DNA of 64,000 nucleotides from Flavobacterium johnsoniae (GTDB taxonomy: Bacteria > Bacteroidota > Bacteroidia > Flavobacteriales > Flavobacteriaceae): assembly GCF_001879205.1 (NCBI RefSeq), contig NZ_MLFK01000005.1:372001-436000 (forward strand). The letters are read 5' to 3'. Made by a program: the position numbers and the translations under genes. The notes under the pieces are model-generated. The model was not told the origin of the DNA and did not search any database. It saw only the letters and a program-made list of their open reading frames with translations. Numbering within the stretch: position 1 is the first letter of the stretch; each line of letters begins with the position of its first letter. Positions 55,923-64,000 of this stretch are shown here, piece by piece.

Positions 55923-57806
55923 TTATTGAGCTAAAAATATATAAGAAACAATCGCGCAAAGACCTAAAACGAAAGCAAATAGATATAATCCGATACTTCC
56001 AGTCTGCAGTTTTTTACCTTGAAAAGCTAATTCATTTGTTATTTTTCCTAATGCGAAAACAAGTGCAGATAAGCCGGTTTCAATATTGTCTCTAAAGAAT
56101 CTTGATAATGCATTTACAGTACGCACAAATATTGCATCGTAAATTTCATCTACATAATATTTGTTGTACAATACTTTTGTTAAGCCTGTAATATTTTCAT
56201 CTGCTTCAGGAACATTATCTTGTTTAAAGTATTTGATGTAAGCAATTAAAATTCCTAATAATCCGCCTAAAACGGCAACTCCCATCAAAGTATATTCTGT
56301 TGCACCTAAATGATGCTCTTCGCCAGCAACTTTTGTGAAAAGAGGAGCTAAATATTCATTTAACCAGCTGTTTCCAGGTAAACTGATTAATCCTCCAAAA
56401 GTGGCAAGAATTGCTAAAATGATTAAAGGGAAAGTAATTAAAGCACCGCTTTCATGTAAATGGTGTTTTTGTTCTTCAGTTCCTCTAAAATCTTTAAAGA
56501 AAGTTAAGAACATCAATCTAAACATATAGAAAGCCGTCATGATTGAAGCAATAGATCCAACAGCATATAATGGAATACTGTGGTGGAAAGCAGTCAGTAA
56601 AATTTCATCTTTTGAGAAGAAACCTGAGAAAAACGGTACCCCTGAAATAGCCAATGAAGAAATCAACATGGTCCAGAAAGTAATTGGCATTGCTTTACGC
56701 AATCCACCCATTTTGCGCATATCCTGCTCACCGTGTAAACCGTGAATTACAGAACCAGATCCTAAGAATAAACAAGCTTTAAAGAAAGCGTGTGTGATAA
56801 CGTGGAATACAGCTACTTCGTAAGCTCCAAATCCTAATGCCAGGAACATTAATCCTAATTGAGAAACGGTAGAATAAGCTAATACTTTTTTAATATCAGT
56901 TTGTACTAATCCAATTGTAGCTGCAACTAATGAAGTTATTGCTCCAATAATGGCAATTACAGTTTGTACATCTGTTGCAAGATCAAAAACAAAGTTCAAT
57001 CTCGTTACCATAAAAATACCGGCTGTTACCATCGTAGCAGCGTGAATTAAAGCAGAAACAGGAGTTGGTCCTGCCATTGCATCTGGTAACCACGTGTACA
57101 ACGGAATTTGAGCTGACTTACCACAAGCCCCAATGAATAAACATAAAGCAGCTAAGGAAAGTAATGGTAAATTCAAATCTGCCGTTCCGGCAATTGCAGT
57201 TTTTAAAGTTGTATAATCTAAAGTTGAGAACATTGACCCAATGATGAACATACCAATTAAAAGACCTAAATCTCCAATTCTGTTCATAATAAAAGCTTTT
57301 TTTGCTGCATCATTGTAATCCTGGTTTTTATGCCAAAATCCGATAAGTAAATAAGAGCAAAGTCCGACACCTTCCCAACCGATAAATAAAACTAATAAGT
57401 TGCTTCCAATTACAAGTGTGATCATAAAGAACACAAACAGATTTAAATAGGCAAAGAATTTATGCATATTCTCATCATCGTGCATGTAATTGATAGAGTA
57501 TAAGTGAATCAACGATCCAATTCCGGTTACGAAAAGTAACCAAAGAACAGATAATTGATCTAATAAAAATCCAAGATTGATTTTTAGATTGCTAATTTGA
57601 ATCCAGTCAAATAAAGTAACTTCAATTCCTTTTCCAGTTGAAGTTATTTGATTAAAAAGTACAAGCGTAACTATAAAAGAGACAGCTACGGCCGCAGTTC
57701 CGATAATTCCGGAAACTGTTTTTCCTAAGCTTTTCCCAAAGAAAACATTGATTAAAAATCCTAAAAAAGGAGCTAAAACTAAAACTAAAGCTAAATTGGT
57801 ATCCAT
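55923..57806 (-). CDS. nuoL: NADH:quinone oxidoreductase subunit L
   Basis: A 627-residue subunit, the largest antiporter-like pump of complex I. It has the core helices (GWEGVGLCSYLLIGFWH, PLYTWLPDAMAGPTPVSAL, KVLAYSTVSQLGLMFLALG) plus a C-terminal region (about 500-627) corresponding to the lateral helix HL and its anchor. It lies 7 bp downstream of nuoK. Confidence 0.97.
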   Translation of the reverse strand: MDTNLALVLVLAPFLGFLINVFFGKSLGKTVSGIIGTAAVAVSFIVTLVLFNQITSTGKGIEVTLFDWIQISNLKINLGFLLDQLSVLWLLFVTGIGSLIHLYSINYMHDDENMHKFFAYLNLFVFFMITLVIGSNLLVLFIGWEGVGLCSYLLIGFWHKNQDYNDAAKKAFIMNRIGDLGLLIGMFIIGSMFSTLDYTTLKTAIAGTADLNLPLLSLAALCLFIGACGKSAQIPLYTWLPDAMAGPTPVSALIHAATMVTAGIFMVTRLNFVFDLATDVQTVIAIIGAITSLVAATIGLVQTDIKKVLAYSTVSQLGLMFLALGFGAYEVAVFHVITHAFFKACLFLGSGSVIHGLHGEQDMRKMGGLRKAMPITFWTMLISSLAISGVPFFSGFFSKDEILLTAFHHSIPLYAVGSIASIMTAFYMFRLMFLTFFKDFRGTEEQKHHLHESGALITFPLIILAILATFGGLISLPGNSWLNEYLAPLFTKVAGEEHHLGATEYTLMGVAVLGGLLGILIAYIKYFKQDNVPEADENITGLTKVLYNKYYVDEIYDAIFVRTVNALSRFFRDNIETGLSALVFALGKITNELAFQGKKLQTGSIGLYLFAFVLGLCAIVSYIFLAQ

Positions 57807-57813
57807 TTCTATT

Positions 57814-58134
57814 TTATCCTTTTAAGTTTTTTAAATTATCGATACTAATTGAGCCAATGTTTCTAAAAATAGAAACCAAAATCGCTAATCCTACCGCAAC
57901 TTCGGCAGCAGCAACTGCCATCGAAAAGAATACAAAAACTTGTCCTTGTGCATCTTGATGATAAGTTGAAAAAGCTACAAATAAAAGGTTTACTGCATTC
58001 AGCATGATTTCGATAGACATGAAAACGATAATTGAATTTCGTCTGTACAATACACCAAAAACACCAATACAAAAAAGTACAACACTTAAAAAGATGTAAT
58101 TTTCAATACCTATTTGATTTAATATATTACCCAT
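57814..58134 (-). CDS. nuoK: NADH:quinone oxidoreductase subunit K
   Basis: A 106-residue three-helix subunit of complex I. The two membrane glutamates of the proton path are visible in [15 protein letters not shown] and [11 protein letters not shown]. Length is typical. Its start overlaps the last base of nuoJ. Confidence 0.96.
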   Translation of the reverse strand: MGNILNQIGIENYIFLSVVLFCIGVFGVLYRRNSIIVFMSIEIMLNAVNLLFVAFSTYHQDAQGQVFVFFSMAVAAAEVAVGLAILVSIFRNIGSISIDNLKNLKG

Positions 58135-58673
58135 TATTTTTTTAATTTTTCTTTTTTAGACAATAATACAGTTCCAATCATCGCAACCAAAAGTAAAATC
58201 GAAGCAAATTCAAAAGGCACCATATACTCGTTCAATAATATTTTACCCAATACTTTAATAGATTGGAAATCTTCACCGGTCGAATCATAATCGCCAACAA
58301 TTGGTTTAGAGTTGATGAAAATTGCGATTAAAACGATACAAATCAAACAAAAAGAAACGATTGCTCCTAAACGTGTAATTCGAGGGCGGTGAACATCTTT
58401 TTGCTCGTTAAGATTCATTAACATAATCGTAAACAGGAACAAAATCATAATTGCTCCGGAATATACTATTATATGTACAATTGCTAAAAATTGAGAGTTT
58501 AGTAATAAATAATGACCGGCAATAGAGAAGAAACAAATCACTAAGTAAATTGCTGAATGAATTGGGTTTCGGCTAAAAATGGTTAAAAAAGCAGTTATTA
58601 CCGTAATAAACGCTAAAATACAAAATATAACACCTACAGGAGTTGCGTTTGCGAAATCAGGAATATGTATCAT
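58134..58673 (-). CDS. nuoJ: NADH:quinone oxidoreductase subunit J
   Basis: A 179-residue subunit with five membrane helices. It includes the pi-bulge helix region [20 protein letters not shown], which changes conformation when quinone is reduced. It overlaps nuoI by one base (TAATG) and nuoK by one base, so translation is coupled. Confidence 0.95.
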   Translation of the reverse strand: MIHIPDFANATPVGVIFCILAFITVITAFLTIFSRNPIHSAIYLVICFFSIAGHYLLLNSQFLAIVHIIVYSGAIMILFLFTIMLMNLNEQKDVHRPRITRLGAIVSFCLICIVLIAIFINSKPIVGDYDSTGEDFQSIKVLGKILLNEYMVPFEFASILLLVAMIGTVLLSKKEKLKK

Positions 58674-59218
58674 TAGTTAGCGTTATTAAGTTGTGAATTT
58701 TTAATAGCCATTTCTAAAGGCATCACTAATTTGTCTTTTCCAAAGATGAAATCTTCTCTCTCATAGTTAGCAGGAACTAATACTTTAGATGTTGTCAAGT
58801 AAATAGCATCTTTAGGGCAGGCCTCTTCACATAAACCACAGAAAATACAACGAAGCATATTGATTTCATAAATCGAAGCATATTTTTCTTCTCTGTATAA
58901 ATGTTTCTCATCTGGTTTGCGCTCGGCAGCTTTCATTGTGATTGCTTCTGCCGGACATGATAAAGCACATAATCCGCAGGCAGTACAGTTTTCACGACCT
59001 TGCTCATCACGTTTAAGCATGTGCTGGCCACGATAAACCGGACTCATTTCACGAACCTGTTCCGGATAATGAATCGTAATTTTTTTTCTAAAAAGGTGTT
59101 TAAGCGTAATAGCAAGACCTTTTACAATCGCCACAAGATACAATCGTTCCAAAAAAGTCATCTCTTTATTAGAGACCACTTTTTTTCTACCCGATAATGA
59201 TATAGTTTCTATTGACAT
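58673..59218 (-). CDS. nuoI: NADH:quinone oxidoreductase subunit I
   Basis: A 181-residue ferredoxin-like subunit carrying two [4Fe-4S] clusters (N6a, N6b). The two motifs are CTACGLCALSCP and CIFCGLCEEACP, each CxxCxxCxxxCP. It links the peripheral arm to the quinone site. A 109 bp gap to nuoH contains a CCCGATACCTATCGGG palindrome. Confidence 0.97.
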   Translation of the reverse strand: MSIETISLSGRKKVVSNKEMTFLERLYLVAIVKGLAITLKHLFRKKITIHYPEQVREMSPVYRGQHMLKRDEQGRENCTACGLCALSCPAEAITMKAAERKPDEKHLYREEKYASIYEINMLRCIFCGLCEEACPKDAIYLTTSKVLVPANYEREDFIFGKDKLVMPLEMAIKNSQLNNAN

Positions 59219-59327
59219 TTTTTAATCTATGATTTATGATTTACAATTTGAGGTTAGTCAAATTCAAAATCTATTTTATTTTTTATTTGAATCCCGATAC
59301 CTATCGGGACTGTTCCGATTACAGTTC
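59219..59327. repeat. nuoH-nuoI spacer with CCCGAT/ATCGGG palindrome
   Basis: The spacer contains AATCTATGATTTATGATTTA-like degenerate text and the hairpin CCCGATACCTATCGGG at 59293-59308. It lies inside the operon, so it is not expected to stop transcription fully. Confidence 0.6.
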
Positions 59328-60380
59328 TTAAAATCCTAAAGCTGCTGCGATATCGTGTCTTAAAATAACAACACCCGTAATCATAATATTAATAATCGAA
59401 AGTGGAATTAAAATTCTCCAGCCTAAGTTCATTAATTGGTCATATCTGAATCTTGGAATAGTCCAGCGTACCCACATATAAAAGAATATGAAGAAACATA
59501 TTTTCACAAATAATACTGCAATTCCTAAAAGATTAGCTGTGTTTACTCCAACATTATCTACCATCCATTGCATGCCCGGATAGTTGTAACCTCCAAAAAA
59601 TAATACAGAAATAATAGTAGCAGAGATAAACATACTTGCATATTCAGCAAACAAATAGAATCCCATTTTCATGGAAGAATATTCTGTATGGTAACCTCCA
59701 ATTAATTCGTTTTCACATTCTGCTAAGTCAAACGGGGTTCTGTTAGTTTCTGCAAATGAGCAAATTAAGAAAATTAAAAAGGATAAAGGCTGATAAAAAA
59801 CATTCCAGTTCATGCCTGACTGCTGTAATGAAATTTCTTTTAAACTCATTGTTCCGGTCATCATCAATAGAGCAATCATCGATAATCCCATTGCAATTTC
59901 ATAAGAGACCATTTGAGAAGCTGCACGAACAGCACCCATTAATGAGAATTTATTATTAGAAGCCCATCCACCAATCATAATTCCGTAAACGCCAACAGAA
60001 AGAACTCCAAATATGTATAATAAAGCAATATTAACATCGGTAGCCTGCAGGTAAATGTCTTTTCCGAAAAGGTGAAGTTTGTCTCCCCATGGAATTACGG
60101 CACTTGTCATTAAAGCAGTGCTCATTGCAATTGCCGGACCTACAATAAATAAAAATCTGTTTGGTGTGTTTGGAAAAAATTCTTCTTTAGAGAATAGTTT
60201 CATACCATCTGCAAGTGGCTGTAATAAACCTCCCCAGCCTGCACGGTTTGGTCCAACACGATCCTGAAGGAAAGCTGCAACTTTACGTTCAGCCCAGGTA
60301 GAATACATGGCCATAATCATTGTTACCGCAAAAACGACAACAATAACAACACTTTTTTCTATAATAAATGCACTTTCCAT
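59328..60380 (-). CDS. nuoH: NADH:quinone oxidoreductase subunit H
   Basis: A 350-residue membrane subunit with eight or so helices that forms part of the quinone chamber. Conserved segments include WAERKVAAFLQDRVGPNRAG, FAETNRTPFDLAECENELIGG and RWTIPRFRYDQLMNLGW. It lies 3 bp downstream of nuoG. Confidence 0.97.
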   Translation of the reverse strand: MESAFIIEKSVVIVVVFAVTMIMAMYSTWAERKVAAFLQDRVGPNRAGWGGLLQPLADGMKLFSKEEFFPNTPNRFLFIVGPAIAMSTALMTSAVIPWGDKLHLFGKDIYLQATDVNIALLYIFGVLSVGVYGIMIGGWASNNKFSLMGAVRAASQMVSYEIAMGLSMIALLMMTGTMSLKEISLQQSGMNWNVFYQPLSFLIFLICSFAETNRTPFDLAECENELIGGYHTEYSSMKMGFYLFAEYASMFISATIISVLFFGGYNYPGMQWMVDNVGVNTANLLGIAVLFVKICFFIFFYMWVRWTIPRFRYDQLMNLGWRILIPLSIINIMITGVVILRHDIAAALGF

Positions 60381-60383
60381 TTC

Positions 60384-61415
60384 TTAAGAATTTTTATCAT
60401 TAGTAGTTAATGGAATTGCTGCCATACTAATTTTTTTACGGTCGATATCGCGGCCTAAAAGAATATTCTTTTCAGTATCAATTTCAACTTTTTCTAGTTT
60501 TTGAATGTAGTTATTTTGGTTGATAACAGAATCTTTTTCAAATTCTCTTGGTCCTTCAATAACCCAGTCCGAAACATTTTTATGATCAAAACGACAGCTG
60601 TTGCAAATAAATTCTTCAACTTCATGATACTCGTCTTTACGACCCGTTACACGTTGAATTTCACCACCAAACATCCAAACTGTAGTTTTACCACAGCATC
60701 CTGGAGTTGTACATTCTCTGTGTGCGTTATAAGGTTTATTAAACCAAACTCTTGATTTAAAGCGGAAAGTTTTGTCTGTTAAAGCACCAACCGGACAAAC
60801 GTCAATCATGTTTCCAGAGAATTCATTGTCGATTGCTTTAGAGATTCCGGTTGAAATATTAGCATGGTCACCACGATCTAATACTCCGTGAACTCTGTTG
60901 TCTGTCAATTGATCTGCAACTTGTACACATCTTTGGCATAAAATACAACGGTTCATATGCAGTTGAATATTTGGACCAATATCTTCTGGTTCAAATGTTC
61001 TTTTTTCTTCAATAAAACGTGATTTTGGGTTTCCGTGCTCAAAACTTAAGTTTTGAAGATCACATTCACCAGCCTGATCACAAATAGGACAGTCTAATGG
61101 GTGGTTAATCAGCAAGAATTCTGTAACAGATTTACGTGCTTCGGTAACCCTTGCAGAAGATTTACTGTTTACTTCCATTCCGTCCATACATCCTGTTACG
61201 CAAGATGCCATTAATTTTGGCATTGGTCTTGGGTCAGCTTCACTACCTTTAGAAACTTCAACTAAACAACAACGACATTTTCCGCCGCTCCCTTTTAATT
61301 TTGAGTAATAGCACATGGCTGGCGGTACCAAATCTCCACCAATCATACGTGCAGCCTGCAGGATCGTTGTTCCTGGCTCTACGTCTATACTTTGACCGTC
61401 TATGGTTACTTTCAT
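60384..61415 (-). CDS. nuoG: short NuoG: Fe-S subunit of complex I without the molybdopterin-type domain
   Basis: A 343-residue protein starting MKVTIDGQSIDVEPG; the ATG ten codons upstream lies in non-conserved sequence. It has the 2Fe-2S ferredoxin domain (CYYSKLKGSGGKCRCC), the HxxxCxxCxxxxxC motif for N5 (HPLDCPICDQAGEC), and a CxxCxxC...CP [4Fe-4S] motif (CILCQRC ... CPVGAL). Residues about 225-275 have an additional Cys-rich part (CTTPGCC ... CNSC). It ends there, whereas E. coli NuoG is about 900 residues. The large C-terminal oxidoreductase-like domain is absent, as known for several Bacteroidota. Confidence 0.93.
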   Translation of the reverse strand: MKVTIDGQSIDVEPGTTILQAARMIGGDLVPPAMCYYSKLKGSGGKCRCCLVEVSKGSEADPRPMPKLMASCVTGCMDGMEVNSKSSARVTEARKSVTEFLLINHPLDCPICDQAGECDLQNLSFEHGNPKSRFIEEKRTFEPEDIGPNIQLHMNRCILCQRCVQVADQLTDNRVHGVLDRGDHANISTGISKAIDNEFSGNMIDVCPVGALTDKTFRFKSRVWFNKPYNAHRECTTPGCCGKTTVWMFGGEIQRVTGRKDEYHEVEEFICNSCRFDHKNVSDWVIEGPREFEKDSVINQNNYIQKLEKVEIDTEKNILLGRDIDRKKISMAAIPLTTNDKNS

Positions 61416-61440
61416 CTCTATAATTTGTTTTTTTAGTTTC

Positions 61441-61497
61441 ACGTTTAAAGTTTCAGGTTGAACTTGAAACTAAAAAAACTTGAAACTTGAAACTATT
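61441..61497. repeat. nuoF-nuoG spacer with TTGAAACTTGAAAC repeats
   Basis: The spacer contains AGTTTCAGGTTGAACTTGA followed by AACT and then two ACTTGAAACTTGAAAC-type units. The first part can fold as AGTTTCA / TGAAACT. It is one of several degenerate repeat families in this window. Confidence 0.65.
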
Positions 61498-62865
61498 TTA
61501 AACTGTTTGTTTGCCTACTAAATGCTTTACTTGTGAGAAAGGTTCAGCAACAAAGTGCTCTCTATTTTTAATCTTTTCAGGGAAACGAACGTGATATTCA
61601 AACTCGTCTCTAAAATGACGAATAGCTGCTGCTACCGGCCAAGAAGCGGCGTCGCCTAGCGGGCAAATTGTATTACCTTCAATTTTACTTTGAATGCTCC
61701 ACAATAATTCGATATCTTCTTCACGGCCTTGACCGTTTTCGATTCTCCATAATATTTTTTCTAACCATCCTGTTCCTTCACGACAAGGTGTACATTGTCC
61801 GCAAGATTCGTGGTGGTAAAAACGTGCAAAATTCCAAGTGTTTCTTACGATACAAGCAGTGTCATTGTAAACAATGAATCCGCCTGAACCTAACATAGAT
61901 CCGGTAGCAAAACCACCATCACTTAAAGATTCGTAAGTCATTAATCTGTCTTCGCCATTTGCTGTTTTAAAGATTAATTCAGCGGGTAAAATTGGCACAG
62001 AAGAACCTCCCGGTACAAAAGCTTTCAATGGTCGGCTCGAAGACATTCCTCCTAAATATTCATCAGAATTCATGAATTCGTCAACACTTAAACCTAATTC
62101 AATTTCGTAAACTCCAGGATTTTTAATGTGTCCGGAAGCAGAAATTAATTTAGTTCCGGTTGAACGGCCAATACCAATTTTAGCATAATCATCACCAGAA
62201 TTATTGATGATCCAAGGCACGGTTGCGATTGTTTCAACATTGTTTACCACAGTTGGGTTTGCCCAAAGTCCTGAAACCGCTGGGAAAGGTGGTTTAATAC
62301 GAGGGTTTCCTCTTTTACCTTCAAGAGACTCAATAAGTGCGGTTTCTTCTCCGCAGATATATGCTCCGGCTCCACAATGAACATGTAGTTCAAGATCGTA
62401 ACCTGTACCTAATATATTTTTTCCTAACCATCCGGCAGCTTTTGCTTCGGCGATTGCTCTTTCTAAAATTTTGAAAACCCACATATATTCTCCACGAATG
62501 TAGATGTATGAAAGGTTGGCACCTAAAGCGAAACTAGAAGTAATCATTCCTTCAATCAATAAGTGAGGAATAAATTCCATCAAATAACGATCTTTGAATG
62601 TTCCTGGTTCTGATTCGTCGGCGTTGCAAACTAAGTGTCTTGGTTTTCCTGATTTTTTATCAATAAAGCTCCATTTCATTCCGGCCGGGAAACCCGCGCC
62701 TCCACGACCACGAAGACCTGATTTTTTTACTTCTTCAGTAACTTCATCCGGTGTAAGTGTCTTTAATGCTTTTTCTACAGAGGCATAACCACCATTTTGG
62801 CGATATACTTCGTAGGTTTTAATTCCCGGAATATTGATTTTATCTAATAATATTTTTTGTGACAT
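61498..62865 (-). CDS. nuoF: NADH:quinone oxidoreductase subunit F
   Basis: A 455-residue flavoprotein subunit that oxidises NADH. FMN/NADH-binding glycine-rich segments ([36 protein letters not shown], seen as [17 protein letters not shown]) and the N3 [4Fe-4S] motif [10 protein letters not shown] are all present. It overlaps the end of nuoE closely (1 bp between stop and start). Confidence 0.97.
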   Translation of the reverse strand: MSQKILLDKINIPGIKTYEVYRQNGGYASVEKALKTLTPDEVTEEVKKSGLRGRGGAGFPAGMKWSFIDKKSGKPRHLVCNADESEPGTFKDRYLMEFIPHLLIEGMITSSFALGANLSYIYIRGEYMWVFKILERAIAEAKAAGWLGKNILGTGYDLELHVHCGAGAYICGEETALIESLEGKRGNPRIKPPFPAVSGLWANPTVVNNVETIATVPWIINNSGDDYAKIGIGRSTGTKLISASGHIKNPGVYEIELGLSVDEFMNSDEYLGGMSSSRPLKAFVPGGSSVPILPAELIFKTANGEDRLMTYESLSDGGFATGSMLGSGGFIVYNDTACIVRNTWNFARFYHHESCGQCTPCREGTGWLEKILWRIENGQGREEDIELLWSIQSKIEGNTICPLGDAASWPVAAAIRHFRDEFEYHVRFPEKIKNREHFVAEPFSQVKHLVGKQTV

Positions 62866-62866
62866 C

Positions 62867-63397
62867 TTATTTATCGTGTAATATTATTTTATCTTCTTTG
62901 CAATCAGCGATTAACTGATCGATTTTATCTTCTGTCAGTTTTTCTTTGTAGAAATCGCCTAACTGCATCATCGGAGCGTATCCGCAGGCACCTAAACATT
63001 CTACACCGGCAATGGTAAACATTCCGTCTGGAGTTGTTTCGCCCATTTTAATGCCTAATTTTTCAGAAGTGTAATCCATTAAATTTTCGGCACCATTTAA
63101 ACAACAACAAGATGTCTGGCAAAACTCAAACATGTATTTTCCAATTGGTTTTTGGTTGAACATGGTGTAAAATGTAACCACTTCATAAACCTCAATTGGT
63201 TTTATCTGAAGAATTTCGGCAACTTTGTCTTGCAATTCAATGCTAAGCCAGTTGTTATGCGCATCCTGCACTTCATGCAAAACAGGCAGTAAAGCCGATT
63301 TTTGTTTGCCTTCCGGATAATGGCTGATCAATTCATTGATGCGGTTCATCAATGCCTCAGTCATATTTATTTCTTGTTTGTAATGTTTACGTTCCAT
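62867..63397 (-). CDS. nuoE: NADH:quinone oxidoreductase subunit E
   Basis: A 176-residue thioredoxin-like subunit carrying the [2Fe-2S] cluster N1a. Ligands are in FCQTSCC (the CxxxxC pair, with an extra Cys where Pro or another residue is usual) and CLGAC. It may start at ATG 63397 (MERKHYKQEINM) or at 63364 (MTEALMNRI). I keep the longer form because its extension is also common in flavobacteria. The upstream spacer is unusually long for this operon. Confidence 0.93.
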   Translation of the reverse strand: MERKHYKQEINMTEALMNRINELISHYPEGKQKSALLPVLHEVQDAHNNWLSIELQDKVAEILQIKPIEVYEVVTFYTMFNQKPIGKYMFEFCQTSCCCLNGAENLMDYTSEKLGIKMGETTPDGMFTIAGVECLGACGYAPMMQLGDFYKEKLTEDKIDQLIADCKEDKIILHDK

Positions 63398-63596
63398 TTT
63401 TAATTTTAGATTTCGGATTTTAGATTTTAGATTTTTTCAATCTTTGTCTATAATCTATGATTCTTCAATCATTGTTTAAGTTTTAGATTCTTCAATCTGA
63501 ATTTTTCAATTCCTAATTATAATTTTTAAATCTAAATTCTAAAATCTGCATTTTCAATCAGTAATCTAAAATCTACAATCTAAAATTTACAATATT
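63398..63596. repeat. nuoD-nuoE spacer filled with AATCTAAAATCT-type repeats
   Basis: A 199 bp stretch made almost wholly of degenerate TTTAGATT / AATCTAAA text in both orientations: TTTTAGATTTTAGATTTTT near 63418-63438, AATCTAAATTCTAAAATCTG near 63531-63550, and AATCTAAAATCTACAATCTA near 63562-63581. It can fold extensively. It is inside an operon and holds no gene. Confidence 0.75.
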
Positions 63597-64000
63597 TTAG
63601 GCGTCTAACTCTCCTGCGATTACATTTAAACTAGAAAGAATAACAATCGCATCAGAAAGCAGCGAGCCTTTAATCATTTCAGGATATGCCTGATAGTAAA
63701 TAAAACAAGGTCTTCTGAAATGTAATCTATATGGAGTTCTGCTTCCGTCTGTCACTAGATAAAAACCTATCTCTCCGTTTCCGCCTTCAACAGGGTGGTA
63801 AATTTCGGCTACCGGAACAGGAACTTCTCCCATTACGATTTTAAAGTGATAGATTAAAGATTCCATCGAGTTATATACATCTTCTTTTGGAGGAAGGTAA
63901 TAATCAGGAACTTCTGCATGATATTCATTTCCAGCCGGCATTTTGTCCAGAGCTTGGCGAATAATGCTTAAACTTTCCCAAACTTCAGCATTACGGACAC
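63597..64000 (-). CDS. nuoD: NADH:quinone oxidoreductase subunit D (C-terminal part)
   Basis: The frame is open from the window edge and reads leftward WESLSIIRQALDKMPAGNEY, then the conserved GEVPVPVAEIYHPVEGGNGE, DGSRTPYRLHFRRPCF and a terminal LNVIAGELDA. These are the C-terminal hallmarks of the 49-kDa/NuoD subunit, which forms the quinone-binding site with NuoB. About 134 residues are present; the N-terminal two-thirds lie outside the window. Confidence 0.96.
   Translation of the reverse strand, partial: VRNAEVWESLSIIRQALDKMPAGNEYHAEVPDYYLPPKEDVYNSMESLIYHFKIVMGEVPVPVAEIYHPVEGGNGEIGFYLVTDGSRTPYRLHFRRPCFIYYQAYPEMIKGSLLSDAIVILSSLNVIAGELDA

Noticed and set aside
63398..63596. Repeated AATCTAAAATC words considered as a CRISPR or tandem satellite
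   Set aside because: Units are short, degenerate and in both orientations, without constant spacing.

Overview
The window is chromosomal DNA of a Bacteroidota bacterium, most likely Flavobacterium (close to the F. johnsoniae group). The evidence is low G+C, Bacteroidota-type promoters (TTG, 17-23 nt, TAnnTTTG), a SusC/SusD polysaccharide-uptake locus, type IX secretion (T9SS) sorting domains on three large secreted proteins, an extended-SDR L-threonine dehydrogenase and a short NuoG. No rRNA, tRNA, CRISPR array or intact insertion sequence was recognised.

Layout. 1-47: 5' end of an IscA/SufA-type Fe-S carrier (minus). 424-15558: mostly housekeeping and secreted proteins: a membrane coiled-coil protein, a metallo-beta-lactamase-fold hydrolase, a giant T9SS leucine-rich-repeat (LRR) protein built from four duplicated modules, a subtilase lipoprotein, an M1 peptidase, threonine dehydrogenase, a small lipoprotein and Mfd. 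15703-20026: a small catabolic-looking module (two alpha/beta hydrolases, an NTF2-like protein, a metal-dependent amidohydrolase/decarboxylase) around a Crp/Fnr regulator. Near-identical operator/promoter segments control both flanking transcription units. 20285-36865: a starch/alpha-glucan Sus locus on the minus strand, in transcription order ECF sigma, FecR anti-sigma, SusC with STN domain, SusD, SusE, GH13 lipoprotein, GH97, and a large T9SS GH13 amylase, followed by an IPT/TIG lipoprotein.

37263-45025: mixed metabolic genes (ACT-domain protein, YraN, S66 peptidase, EEP-family protein, 3-hydroxyanthranilate dioxygenase, a secreted class-II cyclic-nucleotide phosphodiesterase-like protein, an ALDH7-type dehydrogenase) plus a convergent HTH-antitoxin/ParE-like toxin pair. 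45131-48748: a co-oriented membrane cluster (lipoprotein, LRR membrane protein, GIDE-domain protein interrupted by an in-frame amber codon, LemA, small membrane protein). 48813-51575: a T9SS pectate lyase preceded by two LacI-type palindromes exactly 120 bp apart. 52005-52778: a Bax-inhibitor-1 homologue. 52946-64000: the respiratory complex I operon from nuoN back to a partial nuoD, all minus strand.

How parts work together: the Sus locus should bind, import and hydrolyse starch/maltooligosaccharides, with a trans-envelope SusC-FecR-sigma relay in place of a SusR-type regulator. The Nuo genes build the H+-pumping NADH:quinone oxidoreductase. The Crp/Fnr module and the antitoxin pair look self-contained. 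Intergenic regions carry several families of degenerate, self-complementary repeats that no coding feature explains.
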